Shown here: positions 32,813 to 41,459 of the stretch, piece by piece
How positions within the stretch are numbered: position 1 is the stretch's first letter
Layout of the letters: each line of letters starts with the position of its first letter
Source: Blastococcus sp. TF02-8
GTDB taxonomy: Bacteria > Actinomycetota > Actinomycetes > Mycobacteriales > Geodermatophilaceae
DNA: 64,000 nucleotides
Assembly (NCBI RefSeq): GCF_003319175.1
Contig: NZ_QOHK01000004.1
Coordinates: forward strand, 248,001 to 312,000
Direction: 5' to 3'
Position numbers and translations under genes: made by a program
The notes under the pieces: generated by a model
The model's input: the letters and a program-made list of their open reading frames with translations, nothing else
The model's database searches: none
What the model was told of the DNA's origin: nothing

Positions 32813-35077
32813 TCAGTTGACCTGGATCTGCATGAAGCCGCCCTGAGCGCTGGTGCTCACGACGCGGATCTTCGTGCCGGTCTTCGGCACGTCGACCCCC
32901 GACCAGCCGGTGACCAGCGGGTTCGTCCCCGCCGGCACGTACCACGGCTTGGTGTCGTCGAAGGTCGGCACGGCAGGCAGGCCGCCGTAGGTGCCGGCCT
33001 TGCCGCTCTCCGGGTCGTGCAGCGTGATCGTGTCCGTCGGCTCCAGCCCGAAGGTGGAGTCGTAGGACTGGACCCGCGCCCGCCAGGCGTAGCCCTTCTT
33101 CTGGTCGTCGCCCGTCGTGTCGTTGGTGGGCTCGAAGAGCAGGCCCGGGTGGGCGTCGACCGGCAGGATCAGACCGCCGCCGGGGTGCGTGCCGACGTTG
33201 TTGTCGCCGTACTGCTCGTTCCAGTAGGTGACGAGCAGGCCGTCCTGGTAGGGCAGGCGCTCGGCCCAGTCGGGACGCGACGGGTCACCGAAGTTGTACG
33301 GCCCGGTCTGCAGCGTCGCGTCGTAGCCGCGGTACTGGCGGTACTCGGCGATGTAGGCGTTGAAGTACGACTCGGTGGTGGAACCGGTGTTGGTGGTGAA
33401 GCCCTTCAGCGTCCAGCTGGTCACCGGGGTGCCGTCGATCCGCACGTCGTCGACCTGGAAGCCGGTGTGCACCTCCGCGCCGTCGGTCCAGTACCGGAAG
33501 CCGACCAGAGCGCCGGCCGGGACCTTGCTGAGGTCCGCCGTCAGCGCCGTCCAGGTGGCCTTGGCACCGGTGATGCCCTGCCCGATGTTCTGACCGTTCG
33601 GGTCGGTCGTCGTGGAGAGGTTCGTCGGGATCGAGACGAAGGTCTTGCCACCGTCGGTGCTGTAGACCGCGGCCGCGTAGTCCCAGTCCTTCTCGATGTC
33701 GTAGCGCACCTGCGCGGTCAGCGTCCGAGCGTTGGCCGGCTTGGCGGTGAGCATCGAGTTGTCCAGGTTGTCACCCTTGCCCGAGTACCAGAAGTCCGTG
33801 CCCTCGGCCGGCTTGCCCAGGTCGATCTGCACGACCTTGGGGGGCAGGAGGGAGATGACGGCCTGCGCCTGCTTGGTGTTGGCGGTGGAGGGGCCGACCT
33901 TGGTGCTCTTCTTGGCACCCGGGGCGACGACCTCGTAGTTCAGCCAGCCCAGCTGCAGCTTCTCCCAGGCGCCCATGTGCATCGGCTTGGTGCCGATGCC
34001 GTCCTCGGGACGGCCGGTGTTGCCGTAGGAGCCGGAGCTCATGAGGCTCCAGAAGCCGGTGCTGTTCTCGGCACCGCCGCTGTTGCCGGAGGTGTCGTAG
34101 AGGTCCGGCAGGCCCAGGTCGTGACCGAACTCGTGGGCGAAGACGCCGACGCCGCCGTTCTCGGGCTCGACGGTGTAGTCGCCGACCCAGTACTTCGACT
34201 GGCCGATGCGCTGGCCGCCGTACTTGTTGGCCTTGCCGTCGACCGTCGGGCCGGCGGTGCCGACGCGGTTGGTCTGGTTGTACCAGCGGTGCGACCAGAT
34301 GGCGGCCTGGCCGAGCGTGCCGCCGCCGGTCTCCTCGCCCTCGCCGGCGTGCACGGCCTGGAAGTGGTCGATGTAGCCGTCGGCCTCGTCGAAGTTGGCG
34401 TCGCCGTCGAAGTCGTACCGGTCCCACTTGTCGAACTGGGAGAGGTAGGCGTCGATCTCGGCGGTGGTCTTGCCGGCCTTGACCTGCTTGTCGTACCAGG
34501 CGGACAGGGTGTCGTTGACGAAGTTCCACGCACCGCGGTCGCCGATGGTGTTGTTGTCGCCGTAGGAGGCGCCGGTGCCGGGAACGCTCACCCAGTCCTC
34601 GACCTGCCCGGTGACGGTGTACCGACCCGAGGAGAGCTCCTCGTAGAAGTTCGGGACCGAGATGATGCCCTCGGTGGTGTCGGTCAGCATCTTGGCGTAG
34701 TGGACCTGGGAGAAGTCCTTGGCCCAGATGGTGCTGTTGTCCACCGCGCGGTTCGGCTCGGGGATCTTGTTGTGCTTGACGTCGCTGAACTCGCCCAGCA
34801 CGGTCCAGATCGCGTCGCTGTCCTCCTGGGCCAGCTCGACGTACTGGCCCTTGGCGACCTGCACGACCTTGTTCTCGCCGGTCGGCGTCGCCTGGCCGTT
34901 GAGCACCTGCTCGAGGGCGGCCTGGCGCAGCTCGCGCTGCTTGTCGCCGAGCGGGTTGGGCAGGTCGTGGGCGCGCTGCGGAGCGGGGTTGTTCTCGGCA
35001 GGGGGCGCGGCGGAAGCCGTCACGGGGACCGCCATGACCACGGCGGCGCCGGCGACGACGGCCAGAGCTCTCTTCAA
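32813..35077 (-). CDS. secreted immune inhibitor A-type metalloprotease (peptidase M6)
   Basis: A 754-residue M6 zinc protease. The start is TTG at 35077 after AGGAGA, giving MKRALAVVAGAAVVMAVPVT and a Sec signal cleaved near ASAA (about residue 24). A propeptide-like region precedes the catalytic domain. The zinc site is HEFGHDLGLPD (His315, Glu316, His319, Asp325), followed by the M6-typical GFWSLMSSGSYGNTG. The long C-terminal part holds beta-sandwich folds, including a MAM/concanavalin-like segment (GFRYWTDGAEVHTGFQVDDV). It probably degrades extracellular protein. It is transcribed alone, bounded by a hairpin and tRNA-Ser. Confidence 0.92.
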   Translation of the reverse strand: MKRALAVVAGAAVVMAVPVTASAAPPAENNPAPQRAHDLPNPLGDKQRELRQAALEQVLNGQATPTGENKVVQVAKGQYVELAQEDSDAIWTVLGEFSDVKHNKIPEPNRAVDNSTIWAKDFSQVHYAKMLTDTTEGIISVPNFYEELSSGRYTVTGQVEDWVSVPGTGASYGDNNTIGDRGAWNFVNDTLSAWYDKQVKAGKTTAEIDAYLSQFDKWDRYDFDGDANFDEADGYIDHFQAVHAGEGEETGGGTLGQAAIWSHRWYNQTNRVGTAGPTVDGKANKYGGQRIGQSKYWVGDYTVEPENGGVGVFAHEFGHDLGLPDLYDTSGNSGGAENSTGFWSLMSSGSYGNTGRPEDGIGTKPMHMGAWEKLQLGWLNYEVVAPGAKKSTKVGPSTANTKQAQAVISLLPPKVVQIDLGKPAEGTDFWYSGKGDNLDNSMLTAKPANARTLTAQVRYDIEKDWDYAAAVYSTDGGKTFVSIPTNLSTTTDPNGQNIGQGITGAKATWTALTADLSKVPAGALVGFRYWTDGAEVHTGFQVDDVRIDGTPVTSWTLKGFTTNTGSTTESYFNAYIAEYRQYRGYDATLQTGPYNFGDPSRPDWAERLPYQDGLLVTYWNEQYGDNNVGTHPGGGLILPVDAHPGLLFEPTNDTTGDDQKKGYAWRARVQSYDSTFGLEPTDTITLHDPESGKAGTYGGLPAVPTFDDTKPWYVPAGTNPLVTGWSGVDVPKTGTKIRVVSTSAQGGFMQIQVN

Positions 35078-35328
35078 GGACGTTCTCCTGGGTCAGAGGA
35101 TGGCCGACCAGCCGTCCGATGGGGGGTCATCGGAGGCCCTCGCGATCGGCCGCCGCGGACGTTAGGTGAGCGCCACAACCCGTGTCTACATATCGATACC
35201 GATCGGTCACAGAGGGAAACCGACTCTCGGGCGACAACCCGGCCGATGACCTGGGTCTTTACCCCCGCGAAACAGGTGGGAAGCGCACAGAAAATCTTCA
35301 GCGGCATCCCAGACAGTGGGACCGGATG

Positions 35329-35416
35329 CGGAGGGCGTGGGATTCGAACCCACGAAGAGGGGTTACCTCTTAGCGGTTTTCAAGACCGCCGCCATCGGCC
35401 ACTAGGCGAGCCCTCC
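35329..35416 (-). tRNA. tRNA-Ser (anticodon TGA)
   Basis: The minus strand folds into a full class II tRNA: acceptor GGAGGGC pairing with GCCCTCC, anticodon loop CTTGAAA with anticodon TGA (reads UCA), a long variable arm as expected for Ser, and T-loop GGTTCGAATCC. Discriminator G73, typical of Ser; CCA is not encoded. It is not tRNA-Sec, which would need a longer acceptor-T stack and, for this organism, a CUA anticodon. Confidence 0.95.
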
Positions 35417-35471
35417 TGGCGGCACCAGGCTAGTGGCTGCTCCGGGCGGCGCCACGCGGGCCGGTGCGAGC

Positions 35472-35537
35472 GTGATCACCCCGGGCGCACCGGGGCCTCG
35501 GGTGCCGTCGAGACCCCGCCCAGCCCGTGGTGATCAC
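35472..35537 (+). repeat. 66-bp intergenic repeat, copy 3
   Basis: Begins GTGATCACCCCGGG and ends CCCGTGGTGATCAC, exactly 66 bp like the copies at 11593 and 12588. It lies between tRNA-Ser and the MFS gene, away from any DUF559 gene. The middle differs most; the ends and GAGACCCCGC are kept. Confidence 0.7.
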
Positions 35538-35583
35538 CGGCCCCGCCGTCGGCTCCCCCCGCGGCACCGGTCAGCATGGAGCC

Positions 35584-36807
35584 ATGACGGGGGCCGGGAC
35601 GCAGCACGAGGACGCCACGACCCCTCGCCGCACCGGCTGGGTCCTGGTGCTGCCCGCCGTCGTCCTGGTGCTGGTGGCGCTCTGCCTGCGCGCGCCGTTC
35701 GCCGCCGTCGGGCCGCTGCTCGGCGAGCTGGGCGAGGAGCTCTCCCTCTCCACCGGCGCGCTCGCCGTCGTCACCGCGCTCCCGCTGGTCTGCTTCGGCC
35801 TGGTCTCGCCCTTCGCGCCGGCGCTGGCCACGCGGTTGGGCGTGCACCGGGCCGTTCTGCTCGGCGTCGCCGTCCTCGGCGTCGGCGTCCTCGTGCGGCT
35901 GGCCGGCGTGCCGGGGCTCTACATCGGCACGGTGCTGCTCACCGGCGGCATCGCGATCGCGAACGTGCTGCTGCCCGCCGCCGCCCGCGCGGAGTACGGC
36001 GCCCGCAGCGCCGCCGTCCTCGGGCTGGTCACCGCCTCGATGGCCGCCTCGGCGAGCATCGGCGCGGGGCTCGCCCAGCCGCTGGCCGACGCCGCGGGGA
36101 GCGCGGTCACCGGGCTGCTGCTGTGGGGCGTGCTCGTCGCGGTCGCGCTGGTGGCCGTGGCCGCCCTGGCCCGGGCCCGGCGGGGCGTGCCGCGCCCGGC
36201 GGCCGCGCCCGTGGGCGCACGCAGCGCCGTGCTCCGGGACCGCGTGGCGCTCGCCGTCACCCTCTTCTTCGGCCTCCAGTCGCTCGCCTTCTACGCGATG
36301 CTCACCTGGCTGGCCGACATCCTCGAAGCCCGGGCCGGCACCTCCCCCGTCGCGGCCGGCGGGATCCTGGCGCTCGCCGCCGCGCTGGGACTGCCCGCGT
36401 CGCTCGTCGTCCCACCACTGGCCGCCCGCCGTCCGGGTCAGACCGGCTGGATCCTCGTCGGCACCGTGCCCGTCCTCGCCGGGGTCACCGGCCTGCTGGT
36501 CGCCCCCGGCGCCGCACCGCTGCTCTGGGCGCTGCTCTACGGGTTCGGCACCGGCGTCTCGTTCCCGCTGGCGATGACGCTGATCCTGCAGCGCACCCGC
36601 GACGTCGCCCAGACCGGCCGGCTGTCGGCCTCGGCGCAGAGCGTCGGCTACCTCCTGGCGGCGGCCGGCCCGCTCGGCGTCGGTCTGCTGCACGAGGCGA
36701 CCGATGGCTGGGAGCCCGGGCTCGTGCTCCTGCTGGTCGTGGTGGCGGTGCAGCTGGTCGCCGGGCTCGCCGCCGCTCGACCGCGACTCGTCGGCCCGCG
36801 CGTCTGA
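35584..36807 (+). CDS. MFS transporter (CynX/NimT-like)
   Basis: A 407-residue, 12-helix major facilitator. The ATG at 35584 gives a short cytoplasmic head and first helix LVLPAVVLVLVALCLRAPFA. LRAPFAAVGPLLGEL in helix 1 and the loop LATRLGVHR are typical of the cyanate/nitroimidazole (CynX, YycB) branch of DHA-like carriers. The family includes exporters and small-anion or drug carriers; the substrate is not predictable. It converges with an unknown gene 9 bp downstream. Confidence 0.85.
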   Translation: MTGAGTQHEDATTPRRTGWVLVLPAVVLVLVALCLRAPFAAVGPLLGELGEELSLSTGALAVVTALPLVCFGLVSPFAPALATRLGVHRAVLLGVAVLGVGVLVRLAGVPGLYIGTVLLTGGIAIANVLLPAAARAEYGARSAAVLGLVTASMAASASIGAGLAQPLADAAGSAVTGLLLWGVLVAVALVAVAALARARRGVPRPAAAPVGARSAVLRDRVALAVTLFFGLQSLAFYAMLTWLADILEARAGTSPVAAGGILALAAALGLPASLVVPPLAARRPGQTGWILVGTVPVLAGVTGLLVAPGAAPLLWALLYGFGTGVSFPLAMTLILQRTRDVAQTGRLSASAQSVGYLLAAAGPLGVGLLHEATDGWEPGLVLLLVVVAVQLVAGLAAARPRLVGPRV

Positions 36808-36816
36808 CCCGGCCCG

Positions 36817-37584
36817 CTACTGCGGGTCGTCCCTCCTCGGCACGAGGATCTCACCGGCCCTCTTCGCCGCCGCCGGTGCGGACGGCAGCCCGATCGCGCC
36901 GGGAACGGCCGCCACGACCGGGTCGGTGAGCGCGGCCACGGCCCAGAGAGCGGTGCCGTACATCAGCCAGACCCAGAAGACGACGATCTGCCGGGCCCGG
37001 TCCCGGGAGAGGAACGGGCGGCTCTCCGCCAGGGCGCCGGCCGCCGCGTCGATGGCCTCGGTCAGCTCCTCCTGACCGGCGAGCCCCCGCTCCGCCTCGA
37101 CCAGCGTCTCCTCGTCGACGTCGCCACGCTCGATGAGGTCCGCGACCTGGGTCAACCCGTCCTCGGTGGGGACCGGCATCGGCACCGACACGGCTTCGGC
37201 GATCCTGCCCAGCGCGGTCGCGAAGTCGACGGTGCCCACCGCACGGGCCATGGCGGCGTGGATGTCGGCGTAGGCGAGCACGGCGACCCGGAGCCGTTCC
37301 GCCGCTTCCTGCTGCGCCCGCGCGATCTGCTCCAGCGCGGGCTGGGCGAGCTGGACCTGCTGGAGGATGGTCCGGAGGGCGGGCGCAGCCAGTGCCGCGA
37401 TGTCCCTCTGCCGGCGGCGGAAGACCTCCAGGCCCGACGCCAGGTTCTCCAGCGCTCCCGGGGGGACGGTGGCCGCGACCTCCGCGGCCCGCTGCAGCGC
37501 GGCGCGGAGGGCCGGATCCCGCTGCAGGCGCTCGATCGCGCGGCGCTGCTCGGGGGTGAGCTCGCCGCCCACGCCCGCCGCCAT
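36817..37584 (-). CDS. helical unknown protein with C-terminal membrane helix
   Basis: A 255-residue, mostly helical protein not recognised by name. Residues about 10-150 are Ala/Leu/Gln-rich helices (LQQVQLAQPALEQIARAQQE) that could form a coiled-coil bundle. One hydrophobic segment follows near 200-235 (IVVFWVWLMYGTALWAVAAL). The tail EILVPRR is short. The plan resembles membrane-tethered helical proteins associated with toxins of the Abi type, but I see no diagnostic motif. It follows the ABC operon on the same strand, 20 bp after its last stop. Confidence 0.55.
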   Translation of the reverse strand: MAAGVGGELTPEQRRAIERLQRDPALRAALQRAAEVAATVPPGALENLASGLEVFRRRQRDIAALAAPALRTILQQVQLAQPALEQIARAQQEAAERLRVAVLAYADIHAAMARAVGTVDFATALGRIAEAVSVPMPVPTEDGLTQVADLIERGDVDEETLVEAERGLAGQEELTEAIDAAAGALAESRPFLSRDRARQIVVFWVWLMYGTALWAVAALTDPVVAAVPGAIGLPSAPAAAKRAGEILVPRRDDPQ

Positions 37585-37604
37585 GCGCCGACTCTAGGTG
37601 GCGG

Positions 37605-38624
37605 TCACCCGTTCCGCACCGGCGTGACGCCCTCCGGAGCGGTCGCCGGGGTGCCCACGACACCGTGCAGATGGCACGCCGCGAGCTGACCGGGCGCCCC
37701 CACCGGCTGCAGCGCCGGGTCGACGTCGTCACAGGGCTCGAACACGTAGGGGCAGCGGGTGCGGAACCGGCAGCCGGACGGCACGGCGGACGGCGAGGGG
37801 ACGTCGCCGCGCAGCACGATCCGTTTCCGCTGCCGCTCCAGCGCGGGGTGCGGCACTGGCACGGCCGAGAGCAGTGCCTGCGTGTAGGGCATCTGCGGGT
37901 CGGTGCCCACCGCGGCGGCCGGGCCGATCTCCACGACCCGACCCAGGTACATCACCGCGATCCGGTCGGAGATGTGCCGGACGGCGGAGAGATCGTGCGA
38001 GATGAACAGCAGCGTGAGCCCGAGCTGCCGCTGCAGCCGGCGCAGCAGGTTGAGCACCTGCGCCTGCACGCTGACGTCGAGCGAGGCGATCGCCTCGTCG
38101 CAGACCAGGAAGTCCGGCTCGCCGGCCAGGGCGCGGGCGATGCCCACCCGCTGGCGCTGCCCACCGGAGAACTCGTGCGGGTAGCGGCCGGCGACGGCGG
38201 GGTCCAGGCCCACCAGCTCCAGCAGCTCGGCGACACGGTCGGCCCGCTCCCGGCGCCCCGACCGCAGCCCGTGCACCTCCAGCGGCTCGCTCACCGTCTG
38301 GGCGACGGTCCGCCGCGGGTCGAGGGAGGCGAACGGGTCCTGGAACACCATCCCGGCCCGGCGGCGCAGCTCGCGCAGTCCCCGCCCGCGGAGCGACGTG
38401 ACGTCGGTGCCGGCGAAGGAGATCGAGCCGCCGGTCGAGGGGATCAGGCGGAGCAGCGCGTTGCCCAGCGTGGACTTCCCGCAGCCGGACTCCCCCACCA
38501 GGCCGAGCGTCTCGCCGCGCAGGATGTCCAGGTCCACGCCGTCGACGGCGCGCAGCACCGGGCCGCCCCGCCGTCCGGGGAAGTGCACCTCGAGCCCGCG
38601 GGCGCTCACCAGGACGTCGCTCAC
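37605..38624 (-). CDS. peptide ABC transporter ATPase (OppF/DppF-like)
   Basis: A 339-residue ABC ATPase with Walker [11 protein letters not shown]-loop [12 protein letters not shown], signature [15 protein letters not shown], Walker [14 protein letters not shown] and H-loop [11 protein letters not shown]. The C-terminal oligopeptide-transporter extension with Cys cluster ([16 protein letters not shown]) marks the Opp/Dpp family. GTG at 38624 overlaps the previous stop by 4 bp. It is the last gene of the importer operon and pairs with the ATPase upstream to power uptake. Confidence 0.92.
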   Translation of the reverse strand: MSDVLVSARGLEVHFPGRRGGPVLRAVDGVDLDILRGETLGLVGESGCGKSTLGNALLRLIPSTGGSISFAGTDVTSLRGRGLRELRRRAGMVFQDPFASLDPRRTVAQTVSEPLEVHGLRSGRRERADRVAELLELVGLDPAVAGRYPHEFSGGQRQRVGIARALAGEPDFLVCDEAIASLDVSVQAQVLNLLRRLQRQLGLTLLFISHDLSAVRHISDRIAVMYLGRVVEIGPAAAVGTDPQMPYTQALLSAVPVPHPALERQRKRIVLRGDVPSPSAVPSGCRFRTRCPYVFEPCDDVDPALQPVGAPGQLAACHLHGVVGTPATAPEGVTPVRNG

Positions 38625-39628
38625 GAGCTCCCCTCCGTGCACCAGGTGGCCGCCCGGTGCGGAAGCGTCGCCGACGCGGTGCCGAGAACGGCCAGCGGCG
38701 GCTGCTCGTGCTCGCAGCGCGCGTCCCCGCGCACCGGGCAGCGCGGCCAGAACACGCACCCCGCCGGCAGGTCCGTCGGCGGAGGCGGGGTGCCGGGCAC
38801 GGTGGCCAGGTCGGGGACGACGCCGTCCGGCCCCGGCCGGGCCAGGTCGGGCAGCGCCCCCAGCAGGCCGCGCGTGTAGGGGTGGGCCGGGTGCTCGAGC
38901 ACGTCGTCGACGGTGCCGTCCTCCACGCAGCGCCCGCCGTACATGACCAGCACCCGGTCGGCGATGCCCGCGACGACGCCGAGGTCGTGGGTGATCCAGA
39001 TGACGCCGGTGCCGCGGTCTGCCTGCAGCTTCTCGACCAGGTCGATGATCTGCGCCTGCACGGTCACGTCGAGCGCCGTCGTCGCCTCGTCGGCGATGAG
39101 CAGGGCCGGCTCGTTGCTCAGCGCGATCGCGATGACCACCCGCTGCCGCATGCCGCCGGACAGCTCGTGCGGGTACCGGTCCAGGGCGCGTTCCGGATCC
39201 GGCAGCCCGACCTCGCCCAGCAGGTCGGCGGCGCGACGGCGGGCCGCGGCCTTGTCGACGTCGCCGTGCGCGCGGATCCCCTCGACGAGCTGGCGGCCGA
39301 TGGTGAGCACCGGGTTGAGGGAGGTCATCGGGTCCTGGAACACCATGCCGGCGCCGGGGCCGCGCACCTGGCGCAGCCGCTCGGGCCTCATGGTGAGCAG
39401 GTCCTCGCCCTGCAGCAGCGCCCGCCCGGTCACCGTCGCGACCCGCGGCGGGAGCAGCCCCAGCAGCGCCAGCACGGAGACCGACTTCCCGCTGCCCGAC
39501 TCCCCCACGACGGCGACCGTCTCCCCCGGCCCCACGGTGTAGGAGAGCCCGTTGACGACGTGCGCCGGACCGCGGGGCGTGCGCAGCCGCACCCGCAGCT
39601 CCTCGACCTCCAGCACGGGCGCGGTCAC
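38621..39628 (-). CDS. peptide ABC transporter ATPase (OppD/DppD-like)
   Basis: A 335-residue ABC ATPase. Walker [11 protein letters not shown]-loop [12 protein letters not shown], signature [15 protein letters not shown], Walker [15 protein letters not shown]-loop [10 protein letters not shown], and the C-terminal [15 protein letters not shown] cluster of the family. GTG start at 39628 overlaps the permease stop (GTGA). It forms the heterodimeric motor with the OppF-like subunit. Confidence 0.92.
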   Translation of the reverse strand: MTAPVLEVEELRVRLRTPRGPAHVVNGLSYTVGPGETVAVVGESGSGKSVSVLALLGLLPPRVATVTGRALLQGEDLLTMRPERLRQVRGPGAGMVFQDPMTSLNPVLTIGRQLVEGIRAHGDVDKAAARRRAADLLGEVGLPDPERALDRYPHELSGGMRQRVVIAIALSNEPALLIADEATTALDVTVQAQIIDLVEKLQADRGTGVIWITHDLGVVAGIADRVLVMYGGRCVEDGTVDDVLEHPAHPYTRGLLGALPDLARPGPDGVVPDLATVPGTPPPPTDLPAGCVFWPRCPVRGDARCEHEQPPLAVLGTASATLPHRAATWCTEGSS

Positions 39629-40521
39629 CGGTCCTCCCCGCCCGCGGCGCCCATCAGCGTGCGCTGCTTCGGGTCCAGCACGTCGCGCAGCCCGTCGCCG
39701 AGCAGGTTGAAGCAGAGCACGGTCAGGAAGATCGCCATCCCCGGGAAGAAGGCCAGCCACCAGGCGATCTGCAGGTAGCCGCGCCCCTCGGCCAGCATCA
39801 GCCCCCACGACGGGTTCGGCGGCTGCGTGCCCAGCCCGAGGAAGGAGAGCGCGGCCTCGGCCAGGACGGCGAAGGCGAGGCTGATCGAGGCCTGCACGAT
39901 GATCGGTGGCGCGGCGTTGGGCAGCACGTGCCGGGTGAGGATCCGGAGGTCCGAGGCGCCCACCGACCGGGAGGCCCGCACGTACACCTCCTCGCGCACG
40001 CCGAGCACGCTCGCGCGGGTGACCCGGGCGAAGATCGGGATGTAGACGATGCCGATGGCCAGCGCCGTGTTGCCCGAGCCCGGGCCGCGCACCGCCAGCA
40101 CGGCGATCGCGAGGAGCACCGCAGGGAAGGCGAAGAGCATGTCCATGAACCGCATGAGGACGTCGTCGACCCAGCGGCCGTAGTAGCCGGCCAGCAGGCC
40201 GATGGCGCTGCCGACGACCAGCGCGATCCCGACGGCCAGGAGCCCCACCCGCAGGGACACCGCGGCGCCCAGGACCACCCGGCTGAGGATGTCGCGGCCG
40301 AGGTCGTCGGTGCCGAACAGGTGCTGCCCGCTGGGCGGCTGCAACCGCGCCTCGACGTCGATTTCGTTGGGGCCGGTCGGCGCCAGCGTCTCGTCGAAGA
40401 CGGCCACGAGCACGATCAGCAGCAGCAGCGCGGCGGCGACGGCCGCGGTCGGGTTGCGCAGCAGCAGCCCGACCGTCTCCCGCCAGCGTGGCTTCGCCGG
40501 GCGCAGGGGCTGGGCCGTCAT
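39625..40521 (-). CDS. peptide ABC transporter permease (OppC/DppC-like)
   Basis: A 298-residue permease with an N-terminal cytoplasmic head, a first helix, an exterior loop with HLFGTDDLGRDILSRV (family hallmark) and five more helices. The EAA-type cytoplasmic loop (SVGASDLRILTRHVLPNA) contacts the ATPases. ATG at 40521 overlaps the OppB-like stop by 4 bp. Confidence 0.92.
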   Translation of the reverse strand: MTAQPLRPAKPRWRETVGLLLRNPTAAVAAALLLLIVLVAVFDETLAPTGPNEIDVEARLQPPSGQHLFGTDDLGRDILSRVVLGAAVSLRVGLLAVGIALVVGSAIGLLAGYYGRWVDDVLMRFMDMLFAFPAVLLAIAVLAVRGPGSGNTALAIGIVYIPIFARVTRASVLGVREEVYVRASRSVGASDLRILTRHVLPNAAPPIIVQASISLAFAVLAEAALSFLGLGTQPPNPSWGLMLAEGRGYLQIAWWLAFFPGMAIFLTVLCFNLLGDGLRDVLDPKQRTLMGAAGGEDR

Positions 40522-41459
40522 CGCCGGATCCGCGGGTCGATGGCGGAGTAGAGCAGGTCGACGACCAGGTTGATGACGAGGAAGACGACGGCGAACAGCA
40601 GGATGGCGCCCTGCAGCACCGGGTAGTCGCGGGCCTCGACCGACTGCAGCGCGAGCTGGCCGAGCCCCGGCCAGGAGAACACGATCTCCACCACGACCAC
40701 CCCCGAGAGCAGGTAGGCCAGCTGCACCCCGGTCACCGTGACCAGCGGCAGCAGGGCGTTGCGCAGCACGTGCCACGTGAACACCTGCCGGGCCGGGAGG
40801 CCCTTGGCCTGCGCCGTCCGCACGTGGTCGGCGCCGAGCGCCTCCAGCACGCTGGATCGGACGAAGCGGGTGATCACCGAGCCGGAGACGACGCCGGTGA
40901 CGACGGCCGGCATGACCAGGCGGGCGAGCCAGGCGCCGGGGTCCTCGGTCAACGGGACGTACCCGCCGGTGGGCAGCCAGCCCAGCGTGCCCGCGAACAC
41001 CAGGATCAGCACGATCGCCATCCAGAAGTCCGGCACCGAGATGCCGATCTGGCTGAGCACCGTGGCCACCCGGTCGACGACCGAGCGGGGACGCAGCGCC
41101 GAGAGCGTGCCCAGCGGGACGGCGATGACCAGCGCCACCAGGATCGAGGCGAACGCCAGCGTCAGGGTGGCGGGCAGCCGCTCGCCGATCAGCGAGGAGA
41201 CGGTGTCGCCGCTGCGGAAGCTCACCCCCAGGTCACCGGTGAGCGCCCGGCCGAACCAGGTGACGAACTGCTCCACCAGCGGCCGGTCCAGCCCCGACCG
41301 CTCGCGCAGGGCGTCGTAGGTGTCCTGCGAGAACCGGGTGCCCAGGGCGAGCCGCACCGGATCGCCCGGCACGAGGTGCACCAGGGCGAACACGATGACG
41401 CTCACGCCGGCGAGGACGACCAGCGACTGGCCGACCCGCCGCAGCAGGTATCCGGTCAG
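40518..41459 (-). CDS. peptide ABC transporter permease (OppB/DppB-like), apparent CTG start
   Basis: A 313-residue, six-helix permease. It opens LTGYLLRRVGQSLVV and continues to ALVHLVPGDPVRLALG, the usual N terminus of this family. No ATG, GTG or TTG in frame gives that N terminus; the only suitable codon is CTG at 41459, which forms a 4-bp CTGA overlap with the upstream stop, as the other genes of the operon do with GTGA or ATGA. The next candidate (GTG at 41405) would delete most of helix 1. The EAA loop is EALGADHVRTAQAKGLPA. Confidence 0.9.
   Translation of the reverse strand: MTGYLLRRVGQSLVVLAGVSVIVFALVHLVPGDPVRLALGTRFSQDTYDALRERSGLDRPLVEQFVTWFGRALTGDLGVSFRSGDTVSSLIGERLPATLTLAFASILVALVIAVPLGTLSALRPRSVVDRVATVLSQIGISVPDFWMAIVLILVFAGTLGWLPTGGYVPLTEDPGAWLARLVMPAVVTGVVSGSVITRFVRSSVLEALGADHVRTAQAKGLPARQVFTWHVLRNALLPLVTVTGVQLAYLLSGVVVVEIVFSWPGLGQLALQSVEARDYPVLQGAILLFAVVFLVINLVVDLLYSAIDPRIRR

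Noticed and set aside
35329-35416. tRNA-Sec for the recoded codon
   Set aside because: Anticodon is TGA and the arm lengths are those of tRNA-Ser.
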